Below are positions 18,297-25,432 of a stretch of DNA of 64,000 nt, in pieces. Source of the DNA: Clostridiales bacterium. GTDB taxonomy: Bacteria; Bacillota; Clostridia; Christensenellales; Pumilibacteraceae. The stretch is from assembly GCA_022511445.1 (NCBI GenBank), contig JAFLVE010000106.1:62001-126000 (forward strand). The letters are read 5' to 3'. Each line of letters starts with the position of its first letter. Position 1 is the first letter of the stretch. Below the pieces are notes generated by a model that had not been told where the DNA came from, made no database searches, and saw nothing but the letters and a program-made list of their open reading frames with translations. Position numbers and translations under genes: made by a program.

Positions 18297-19228
18297 GCCG
18301 CTTCACCGCCGAGAATTATTCTTGTCGCCTCGTCAAGCGAAGGTACGTCCGTAACGGTGTAACGCACCGCGTCCGGCAAAGCGCGTTTAACAAAGCCGGT
18401 AAGCGTACTGCCGGCGCCGACCTCTATAAACGTGTCCACACCGTCCGCCGCCATATTACTTAATATCGTCTCGAATCTCACCGGCGAGCACACCTGCCTC
18501 GACACCGTGTCGATTATCTCGGCGCGCTTTGATGAGTATTTTTCGCCCGTAAGGTCCGCATACAGCGGAATAGTCGGCGCGTTTATATTGACATTCGCAA
18601 GCGCGGCGCGAAGCGTCTCTTCCGCGGGCGCCATGTACGGCGTATGAAAAGCGCCGCTGACCGCAAGCTTAATCGCCCTTCCGCCCGCCGCCTGAATTTT
18701 AGCCGCAAGCGAATCGATTTGGTCCGGCCTACCCGAACAGGAAATCTGCCCCGGGCAGTTGTAGTTGACAGGCCACACCTCGGTAAACTCGGCGCAAAGA
18801 CCTTCGACGGTGGGAGCGTCTAGCTTAAGCGCGGCGATCATCGCACCGCTGTGAAGGCGGGATAATTCCGCCATTTTACCGGCGCGCTTAAGAACGAAGG
18901 AGAAGGCGTCCTCCTCGCTCAATACTCCCGAGTACGCGAGCGCGGGAATTTCGCCGAGCGAAAACCCTGCGACGCAATCCGCGGTTATCCCGCGGCTCTT
19001 TAGCTCTAGCGCAAAAGCGAGTCCCGTCAAAAACAGGCACGGTTGTGCATACTCCGTGCTTTTTATCATCTCGGGATCGCCGTTAAAGCAAATGTCGGTA
19101 ATTCCTTTGTAGTGCGCCTCCGCCCCGTCGAAAAGCCGACGGGCAATGGGAGAGACTTCGTAAAGGTCCTTGCCCATACCTACGGTTTGCGCGCCCTGAC
19201 CGGAAAATAAAATAGCTGTCTTATTCAT
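18293..19228 (-). CDS. fabD: Malonyl-CoA:ACP acyltransferase FabD
   Basis: A 311-residue protein when started at the ATG at 19228. A TTG codon two positions upstream would give 313. Motifs include FSGQGAQTVGMG near the N-terminus, the nucleophile Ser90 in AGFSLGE and catalytic His195 in SGAFHTPYM. It loads malonyl groups onto the acyl carrier protein. Between fabZ and this gene are about 80 bases containing an 8-bp inverted repeat (TTTTACCG / CGGTAAAA, 19242-19266). Confidence 0.95.
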   Translation of the reverse strand: MNKTAILFSGQGAQTVGMGKDLYEVSPIARRLFDGAEAHYKGITDICFNGDPEMIKSTEYAQPCLFLTGLAFALELKSRGITADCVAGFSLGEIPALAYSGVLSEEDAFSFVLKRAGKMAELSRLHSGAMIAALKLDAPTVEGLCAEFTEVWPVNYNCPGQISCSGRPDQIDSLAAKIQAAGGRAIKLAVSGAFHTPYMAPAEETLRAALANVNINAPTIPLYADLTGEKYSSKRAEIIDTVSRQVCSPVRFETILSNMAADGVDTFIEVGAGSTLTGFVKRALPDAVRYTVTDVPSLDEATRIILGGEAA

Positions 19229-19308
19229 TTCCAATTCCGTTTTTTACCGAATGTTTTACGGTAAAATTTATAGTGTAATATTTATGCCGCAAAGCGCGGC
19301 GGTAAAAA

Positions 19309-19761
19309 TTATTTGTCTGCGTAAATGCCCGCTTTGTCGGTTACGGTAAAAGTCATACTGCCCTTGGCGCACAGAGTGTCGCCTACCGTTACCGTCGCGT
19401 CGAATGCCACAAGCGGACCGCCCGCGCGCGTCTTTTTAACGCTTATTTTCAGTGTGTCGCCGGGGATAACGGGCTTAACGAACTTAAAGCCGTCCACCTT
19501 AAGCAAAACGTACAGCACTTTGTCGTCGTCGTTAACGTCGCCCGACGTCATTACTATCGAGCAAAGCTGCGCGCACGCTTCTATAATAAGTACGCCCGGC
19601 ATAATAGGCGCGTCGGGAAAATGCCCCACAAAGTACGGCTCGTTGACCGAAACGTTTTTAATGCCGACCGCGCTCTCGCCCGCCTCGTACTCCAACACCT
19701 TTTCTATCATCTGAAAAGGCGGGCGCTGTTTTATCTTCGTATTAACCCAATCGATATTCAT
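19309..19761 (-). CDS. fabZ: 3-hydroxyacyl-ACP dehydratase FabZ
   Basis: I set the start at ATG 19761, giving 150 residues, because it overlaps the fabG stop by one base (TAATG) and removes an 18-residue N-terminus unlike the family. The hot-dog fold motif HFPDAPIMPGVLIIEACAQ carries catalytic His47 and Glu61. It dehydrates 3-hydroxyacyl-ACP to trans-2-enoyl-ACP. Translation is probably coupled to fabG. Confidence 0.95.
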   Translation of the reverse strand: MNIDWVNTKIKQRPPFQMIEKVLEYEAGESAVGIKNVSVNEPYFVGHFPDAPIMPGVLIIEACAQLCSIVMTSGDVNDDDKVLYVLLKVDGFKFVKPVIPGDTLKISVKKTRAGGPLVAFDATVTVGDTLCAKGSMTFTVTDKAGIYADK

Positions 19762-20492
19762 TACAGCGACAAGCCTCCGTCGAGAGTGATTACCTGTCCC
19801 GTCACGTACGAGCACGCGTCGGAGGCGAGCATAACGACCACGTTTGCCACCTCCTCGGGCGTACCGAAGCGGTGCATGGGTATGGCCTTAATATACTCTT
19901 CCACTTTGTCTGCGGGAAGCTCGTGGGTCATTTCGGTTTGGATAAACCCGGGCGCAACGGCGTTGACGCGAATTCCCTTTTCGCCGAGCTCTCTTGCAAG
20001 CACGCGCGTAAGCGAATTGACCGCGCCCTTTGTCGCGCTGTAAACGCTTTGCCCCGCAAGCGCCATTTCGCCGCTTACCGACGACATGTTTATAATTACG
20101 CCGCTCTTTTTGCGGAACATCTTAAGCGCCGCCGCCTGAGCGCAGTAAAAATACGCCTTTACGTTAAGGTCGAAGCACTTGTCGAGGTTGTCGGTGTTGA
20201 GCATAAGCAAAAACTCATCCTTGACAATACCTGCGTTGTTTACGAGAAGATCTATCCCGCCGTACGTTTTGTCGACTGTACGAATCATCTCGTTTACCTG
20301 CTTTTTGTCGGTGACGTCGGCGCAGTATATCATTCCGTCGCCGCCGTTTTCCTTAACGCAGGCAAGCACCTTTTCCGCCTCTTCCTTACTGCGGCTGTAA
20401 TTGATAACAACCGTATAGCCGGCCTTGGCAAGCCCTATCGCGCACGCCTTACCTATTCCTCTCGACGCGCCGGTTACTATTGCTGTTTTCAT
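19761..20492 (-). CDS. fabG: 3-oxoacyl-ACP reductase FabG
   Basis: A 243-residue short-chain dehydrogenase. The NADP loop is VTGASRGIGKA (residues 7-17). The structural NNAG motif and the catalytic set Ser138, Tyr151 and Lys155 (YSATK) are present, as is the C-terminal SYVTGQVITLDGG. It reduces 3-oxoacyl-ACP during elongation. It follows the ketosynthase gene after a 163-base gap that contains a long palindrome. An AGGGGG string lies 14 bases before the ATG, which is a long spacing for an RBS. Confidence 0.96.
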   Translation of the reverse strand: MKTAIVTGASRGIGKACAIGLAKAGYTVVINYSRSKEEAEKVLACVKENGGDGMIYCADVTDKKQVNEMIRTVDKTYGGIDLLVNNAGIVKDEFLLMLNTDNLDKCFDLNVKAYFYCAQAAALKMFRKKSGVIINMSSVSGEMALAGQSVYSATKGAVNSLTRVLARELGEKGIRVNAVAPGFIQTEMTHELPADKVEEYIKAIPMHRFGTPEEVANVVVMLASDACSYVTGQVITLDGGLSL

Positions 20493-20526
20493 ATTTATGA
20501 TAGTGACCCCCTGTCATAAAACGAGT

Positions 20527-20654
20527 TTTGAAAGTACAGTCGCGCGTCAGGTGGGCAACAGGTGACGAGTTGCCGACGGGAGTGTACAGGGAAGTACATG
20601 ACCAAGGCAACTTGACACACGTAGCCCGCATCACGCGATGAATGTACTTTCAAA
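20527..20654. repeat. 128-bp long imperfect palindrome between ketosynthase and fabG
   Basis: The terminal arms are a perfect 12-bp inverted repeat (TTTGAAAGTACA at 20527-20538, TGTACTTTCAAA at 20643-20654). Inner paired blocks follow: CGCGT/ACGCG, GGGC/GCCC, AGTTGCC/GGCAACT and TGTAC/GTACA. The whole segment can fold into one long hairpin. It ends one base short of the ketosynthase stop codon. It is either a miniature inverted-repeat element or a structured mRNA element inside the operon. Confidence 0.7.
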
Positions 20655-20655
20655 T

Positions 20656-23052
20656 TTATTCCTTTTCGAGGACCACGGCGGAATACCCGCCGCCGAGTCC
20701 GTAAGAAGTTACGAGAAGTTTTTTAAGCGAAGCGCACTTAACTTCCGTTTTTTCTGTCTTCTTGCCGATTTTGTACGCGCTTTTTTCGGTCTTAATCTCC
20801 CCGCCGAGCATAAGCGCACCGTGCGCCGCCGAAAGCGCCGCGCCCGCCGCTCTGCACTCGCCGAGCCTCTCCTTGACCGAAATTACGGGAACGTCGGAGA
20901 GCCTTGCGCCGAATACGCGCTTATAGCTTTCGAGCTCGACTTTATCGATGTCTGCGTGACCGTTGCCGAAACCGATAATTCCGTCGATATCGGTTACGGC
21001 AAGCCCCGCGTCGCTAAGCGCGCCGTTAATCGCGCGGTCAAGAGCCTCGCCGGAGCCTTCTACCGTATCGAGAGCGGTGCCGTGCGTAGCCGAAGCGAAG
21101 CCGGTAACGCGGCAATAGAGTTTGGCGCCGCGCGCCTTTGCCTTTTCACCGCTTTCGACAAGGAGAGAAACCGACCCGTCGGAAAGTGTGAACTTCTTGT
21201 CTTTGCCTTTGTACGGGGCGACGACCTTATCCGAAACGATTCCTACGCAGCCCGCAAGCTCGTCCATAATATCGCTGTTGGAGTCCGTGCCGCAAGCAAG
21301 CATTGCGTCGGCGTCGCCGTTACGAATAACCTCCACCGCATAGCCGAGCCCGAACAGACCGGACTGCACGCCGTTGGTAACCGTAACGTTGTAGCCTTTA
21401 ATGCCCGAGCAGATAGAAAGGTATCCGCCTGCGGCGTTGTAAACGGTGTTAGGGAATTTGAACGCGCTGCCCGCCGCGTTGCCGCGCTCCGCAAGCATAA
21501 CTTCGAAGTCGCATGCGGGGTCTACCGCGCCCGTCGACGTGCCGACGATTATTCCGATATCAAAGGCGTTGTCGTCGGTTACGGTATATTCGGAATCGGA
21601 CAAAGCCTGCATGCCAGAAACGGCTTGAAGCTGAGAGAACCTGTCAAGCTTCCGATAAAAAGCCATTTTAAGCCCGAGCGCGTCGTAATCGGCGGAAGAA
21701 ACCGCAGAGCGGAGCGTGTCTACTGTGACGTGCGCGTCCGAGTTTACGTTTTCCACGTATTTTCCGACGCCGTTACCGAGCGGTGTGACCGCGCCGATAC
21801 CCGTTATGTGTATATCTTTGGTGCCGGCGGGCTTTTTCGTTTCGCGCGGAGACTTGCCGAAAATAATGCTCGCATTGTTTCCGCCGAAGGCAAACGAATT
21901 GCTCATAACTGCGGAAATAGGTTTTTTCTTAGCCGTGTTGGGAGTAAAGTCGATATCGCCCGCCTTGGCTTTTAGCGCCTCGATGTCCTCGGGCGTGTAT
22001 CCGACCGTGGGCGGCACTGTATTTTCGGTAAGCGCCTTTACGGCAAAAACCGCTTCGATAGCGCCCGCCGCGCCGAGGCAGTGACCGGTCATCGACTTGG
22101 TGGAAGACACGTTCAAATCGGAGTTCTTTCCGTCGAAAATCGTATGGAGGGACAAGAACTCGGCCTGGTCGTTTTTGGCGGTGCCCGTGCCGTGCGCGTT
22201 TATGTATTTTATTTCGTCCTCGGTAACTCCCGCGCTTGCCATGGCTCTGTATATAGCGCACATCTGCCCCTCTCCGTCCGGACGGGGCGCCGTTATGTGG
22301 TGCGCGTCGCTCGTAATGCCCGCGCCGAGCACCTCGCAGTATATATGCGCACCGCGCGCCTTTGCGTGAGCCAAGCTCTCCACAATAAGCGCGGCGGAGC
22401 CTTCGCCGAGGTTAAGCCCGACCGAATGATTAAACGGCGAGCAAGGATTATCTGAGAGCGCGTGAAGGGAGATAAAGCCGGCGTAAGGCACCGAGCTGAA
22501 CGCGTCCGAGCCGCCCGCAACCACGACGTCCGCCTTTCCCGAACGGATAAGATCCGCGGCGTACGCGATGCTTATGGTGCCCGCGGCGCACGCGTTACCG
22601 ACGTTTGTTACAACGCCGCCCGCGCCTATCCTTTTCGCGACCTGCGACGCAATGGCGGAAATAGGCATTTGAAGGACGGTGTTCTTATTCTTCTTCCCGT
22701 CCTTATAATAGCTGTCGATACTGACGGCGCCGCCTACGCAGCTTCCCATTATGACCGCCGCCTTACCGTCGCCGTTAAAGCCCTTAAGCCCGGCGTCGCG
22801 CATGGCCTCGTCGGTCGCTCTCATGCAAAGCTTTGTAACCCTGTCGATACCCTCGTTTTCGGGAGTGTCGAGATCGGGGCATTTTACCTCTCCGGCATAG
22901 TCGGCGTAGCAATCCTTTGTATCTACCGTAGTAGTATGACCGATACCGCTTTTTCCGGCAACTGCGTTTTCCCAGCACTCGTCGACCGAATTACCGATAG
23001 CGCACAGCATACCGAGTCCTGTTATTACACAGCGCTTTTCGTCATTTATCAT
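20656..23052 (-). CDS. Fused ketosynthase (FabF-like) and degenerate ketosynthase, chain-length-factor-like
   Basis: A 798-residue protein made of two thiolase-fold KS units. Unit 1 (residues 1-405) is a complete FabF-type condensing enzyme with Cys155 in GNACAAGT, His287 in NAHGTGT and His324 in MTGHCLGAAGA. Unit 2 (about 413-798) restarts with DIHITGIGAVTPLGNG and aligns throughout, but its three catalytic positions are Val562, Phe695 and Glu732. It therefore cannot use the KS mechanism. This is the arrangement of a ketosynthase with a chain length factor, joined in one chain. It should elongate acyl-ACP with malonyl-ACP. Start ATG at 23052, with AAGGAGG about 13 bases upstream. Whether it serves ordinary fatty acids or a special acyl chain cannot be told from here. 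Confidence 0.92.
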   Translation of the reverse strand: MINDEKRCVITGLGMLCAIGNSVDECWENAVAGKSGIGHTTTVDTKDCYADYAGEVKCPDLDTPENEGIDRVTKLCMRATDEAMRDAGLKGFNGDGKAAVIMGSCVGGAVSIDSYYKDGKKNKNTVLQMPISAIASQVAKRIGAGGVVTNVGNACAAGTISIAYAADLIRSGKADVVVAGGSDAFSSVPYAGFISLHALSDNPCSPFNHSVGLNLGEGSAALIVESLAHAKARGAHIYCEVLGAGITSDAHHITAPRPDGEGQMCAIYRAMASAGVTEDEIKYINAHGTGTAKNDQAEFLSLHTIFDGKNSDLNVSSTKSMTGHCLGAAGAIEAVFAVKALTENTVPPTVGYTPEDIEALKAKAGDIDFTPNTAKKKPISAVMSNSFAFGGNNASIIFGKSPRETKKPAGTKDIHITGIGAVTPLGNGVGKYVENVNSDAHVTVDTLRSAVSSADYDALGLKMAFYRKLDRFSQLQAVSGMQALSDSEYTVTDDNAFDIGIIVGTSTGAVDPACDFEVMLAERGNAAGSAFKFPNTVYNAAGGYLSICSGIKGYNVTVTNGVQSGLFGLGYAVEVIRNGDADAMLACGTDSNSDIMDELAGCVGIVSDKVVAPYKGKDKKFTLSDGSVSLLVESGEKAKARGAKLYCRVTGFASATHGTALDTVEGSGEALDRAINGALSDAGLAVTDIDGIIGFGNGHADIDKVELESYKRVFGARLSDVPVISVKERLGECRAAGAALSAAHGALMLGGEIKTEKSAYKIGKKTEKTEVKCASLKKLLVTSYGLGGGYSAVVLEKE

Positions 23053-23098
23053 AGTATGACAATGACCTCCTTATATGTAAATGTATTCGTAGAGTCGA

Positions 23099-23341
23099 TT
23101 AGGAATTAGCGACTATGTAAGCGGCGATAGCGTTTATATTATAGAAATGGTCTTTGCCGACGCCCGTCATCGAAACGCCGTACTCGCCGTCGACGTACGA
23201 GATAATCTCGAGCGAATCGATGGAGTCGAGACCTATTCCGTCCGAAAAGAGCGGAGTGTCGTACTCGAGCTGATCGGCTTCGATACCGAGGTTGTTGCAG
23301 AAAAAGTCCTTAAGACCCTGTTTGATTTTGAGTTCGTCCAT
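23099..23341 (-). CDS. acpP: Acyl carrier protein
   Basis: An 80-residue acidic ACP with the phosphopantetheine site in GLDSIDSLE (Ser40). It carries growing acyl chains between the enzymes of this operon. It is the first gene after the operon promoter and lies 46 bases upstream of the ketosynthase. It differs from canonical AcpP, where the motif is usually DSLD followed by TVE or VEL. It could therefore be a dedicated partner of the fused ketosynthase. I cannot tell whether the genome has another ACP. Confidence 0.93.
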   Translation of the reverse strand: MDELKIKQGLKDFFCNNLGIEADQLEYDTPLFSDGIGLDSIDSLEIISYVDGEYGVSMTGVGKDHFYNINAIAAYIVANS

Positions 23342-23424
23342 GATTATTCTCCTAATATGTTGAAGTAGCGGACAAAAGCCGCCCGAATAGACAGATTTAA
23401 CGTATTTTCCGTCTTACCTCGGTC

Positions 23425-23462
23425 ATTATACACCAATAAATATAAACTCAAAATAAACTCAA
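23425..23462 (-). promoter_or_regulatory. Promoter of the fatty-acid operon with a direct repeat
   Basis: On the minus strand a TATAAT box (23425-23430) has TTGAGT 15 bp upstream (23446-23451). A second TTGAGT lies one helical turn further (23457-23462), within the direct repeat TTGAGTTTAT. The leader to the ACP start is about 75 nt. No FapR or FabT operator was recognised. Confidence 0.55.
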
Positions 23463-23495
23463 CGGATATTTTTCGACTTTTTAAATTTTTTTGTA

Positions 23496-23522
23496 TAAAA
23501 AAACCGAGACAAATTGCCTCGG
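23496..23522 (-). terminator. Rho-independent terminator after the histidine kinase
   Basis: The minus-strand hairpin CCGAGGCA / TGTCTCGG has an 8-bp stem with one G-T pair and a 3-base loop. Seven T follow. It lies about 30 bases past the kinase stop codon. Confidence 0.85.
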
Positions 23523-23551
23523 TCAAATCTCGTATCTACATAGGATTTATT

Positions 23552-24619
23552 TCAGGCGGGAAGCTCCACCGTGAATACGGTTTTATCGTCCTCGCGCCCC
23601 ACGCTGACTCCCCCGTCGTGAAGGTCCACAATTCGTTTTACAATGGAAAGTCCTATTCCGTTACCCGACATGGAGTGCGATTCGTCTATCTGGTAAAACT
23701 TGCCGAAAATCTTTTCCCTGTACTCCTCGGGAATATCGGGGCCCGTGTCTGCGACTTTAACTATTATTTTTCCGTCGCGCGTTATCACGTCTATTGCAAG
23801 CTCGCCGTCGTCATATGCGAATTTAATGGCGTTATCGAGCAGGTTTATCCAAACCTGCCGCATCATGTCCTCGTTTGCCTCTAACACCGTATCGTCTATA
23901 TCCATGGACAGCTTAAGCTTTTTTTGGGTCCACTTCCGCTCCAAAAGAAGCACGCACATACGGATTTGCTCGGAAACGTTGTACCGCGTTTTGTCCGTAA
24001 TTATCTCCTGGCTTTCGTACTTGGTAAGGTTAAGGATATTGGTGGTTATCATAGCGAGGCGCTGCGTCTCCTCCTCTATGATATTAAGATACTCTATCTG
24101 CTTGTCGCGCGGAAGATCCTTGCTTTTAAGAAGACTTATAAACCCGTTAATGGACATTATAGGCGTTTTGAACTCGTGCGAAAAGTTGTTTATAAAGTCG
24201 GAGCGCAAAATCTCCACGTTTTGGAGCTGTTTTGCAAGCGCGTTAAAGCCGCGGTAAATGCTTTCTATATCCCCGGGGCCCTTGTAGCTGAGCCGCGTGT
24301 CGAACTTGCCTTCCGCAAGCTTTCCCATGCCGTCGATTATATCGTTAATAGGCTTTAGGTATATGCTTCCCGCAAGGTAGGATAACGCCGCGCCCGAAAT
24401 GATACCCGTCATGGCGATAACGATAATGGCGACAATCCAGCTCGTCGCACCCAGCTCGTCGACAGCGTACTCAAGATACAGTCTGTCCAGCATCAGCGTA
24501 ATCACCGAAACGAGCGTAACGATAATTATCGCGCCTATAATAAACGCGTTTCGTATAGTGCGCTTTGACTCCCTGTAAGTAATGTCTTCGCGCTCTTCCA
24601 AACTCTGTTTCAGCTTCAT
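23552..24619 (-). CDS. Membrane sensor histidine kinase
   Basis: I start it at ATG 24619, giving 355 residues, because it overlaps the response regulator stop codon (ATGA). Two transmembrane helices (about 24-44 and 61-85) enclose only about 16 external residues. HAMP is at about 82-135. The HisKA motif NFSHEFKTPIMS carries phospho-acceptor His148. The HATPase has an N-box (NLLDNAIKFAYDD) and a G2 box (GNGIGLSIVKRIV). The G1 box reads DTGPDIP, where the family usually has DxGxGI. With so short an external loop it probably senses the membrane or a partner protein. Confidence 0.93.
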   Translation of the reverse strand: MKLKQSLEEREDITYRESKRTIRNAFIIGAIIIVTLVSVITLMLDRLYLEYAVDELGATSWIVAIIVIAMTGIISGAALSYLAGSIYLKPINDIIDGMGKLAEGKFDTRLSYKGPGDIESIYRGFNALAKQLQNVEILRSDFINNFSHEFKTPIMSINGFISLLKSKDLPRDKQIEYLNIIEEETQRLAMITTNILNLTKYESQEIITDKTRYNVSEQIRMCVLLLERKWTQKKLKLSMDIDDTVLEANEDMMRQVWINLLDNAIKFAYDDGELAIDVITRDGKIIVKVADTGPDIPEEYREKIFGKFYQIDESHSMSGNGIGLSIVKRIVDLHDGGVSVGREDDKTVFTVELPA

Positions 24620-25290
24620 ACCTTTATCACCGCCTTGTATCCGAGCCCGCGGATATTGTCTATCTCGAACTCCTCCCAACCGTCGAAGCGTTTACGCAGT
24701 CTGCCTATATGCACGGCAACCGTCTCGACGCCGGTTTCGCAGTCTAAGCCCCATATTTCGTCCATCAACTGAATCTTGGTAAAAATCTTATTGGGCGAGG
24801 ACAGAAGCTTATAGAGAAGCATAAACTCCTTTTGCGGAAGCTCGTGCGTCTCCCCTCCGCGCGCAACAGTAAACGCGTCGTAGTTTAATTCGACGTCGCC
24901 TATCTGCATACGCCGCCCCGCAGCCGTCTTTCCGCGGGACAGGAGCGCCTTTACGTGCAAAACCAATTCCTCCGCGTCGATGGGCTTTGTCATAAAATCG
25001 TCGATGCCGACGAGGAAGCCTTTTTTTCTGTCCTCCGGGAGCTGCTTTGCGGAAATCATAAGAACGAGCAAATCCTTATTCGCCGCGCGTATCTGGCGGG
25101 TAAGCTCGTACCCGTCTATACCGGGCATCATAATATCGACAATGAGAATATCTATAAACTGCTTGTCGTAAATGTCGAGCGCCTCCTCGGCGGACTTTGC
25201 GGTAAACACCAAATAACGCTCGAGCTCTAACGCCTCTTTAATAAAGTAGCGCGTGTTTTTATCGTCGTCGACAACAAGAACGCGGAACAC
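24616..25290 (-). CDS. OmpR/PhoB-family response regulator
   Basis: A 224-residue regulator. The receiver domain has acidic residues Asp8-Asp10, phospho-acceptor Asp52 in LIVDIMMPG and Lys102 in TKP. The winged-helix DNA-binding domain at about 125-224 ends in RLRKRFDGWEEFEIDNIRGLGYKAVI. The start is GTG at 25288-25290 behind AAGGAGGG. It is the first gene of the two-component unit and lies directly downstream of the 28-kb surface operon, from which a terminator and its own promoter separate it. Its target genes are unknown. Confidence 0.95.
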   Translation of the reverse strand: MFRVLVVDDDKNTRYFIKEALELERYLVFTAKSAEEALDIYDKQFIDILIVDIMMPGIDGYELTRQIRAANKDLLVLMISAKQLPEDRKKGFLVGIDDFMTKPIDAEELVLHVKALLSRGKTAAGRRMQIGDVELNYDAFTVARGGETHELPQKEFMLLYKLLSSPNKIFTKIQLMDEIWGLDCETGVETVAVHIGRLRKRFDGWEEFEIDNIRGLGYKAVIKV

Positions 25291-25342
25291 GTGGCTCCCT
25301 CCTTTTTAAGCGCGCGCGGCGCAAAAAACTTATTCCGAAAAA

Positions 25343-25371
25343 AGTATATCAAACATCGCTAAAAAAGTCAA
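25343..25371 (-). promoter_or_regulatory. Promoter of the two-component system
   Basis: On the minus strand TTGACT (25366-25371), a 17-bp spacer and TATACT (25343-25348). This is close to the vegetative consensus, with a leader of about 45 nt. Confidence 0.75.
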
Positions 25372-25385
25372 CGCAGATTATAAGT

Positions 25386-25409
25386 GAAAAAGGCGGCATT
25401 TCCGCCGCC
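25386..25409 (-). terminator. Rho-independent terminator of the 28-kb surface operon
   Basis: The minus-strand stem is GGCGGC / GCCGCC around GGAAAT, followed by TTTTT. It begins 24 bases past the stop of the 3447-residue protein. Confidence 0.85.
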
Positions 25410-25432
25410 CTTTCCGTTTGAACATATTTACT

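Noticed and set aside
19242-19266. An operator between fabZ and fabD (8-bp inverted repeat)
   Set aside because: The arms are short and AT-rich, and the nearby promoter match is poor. It is noted in the fabD entry only.
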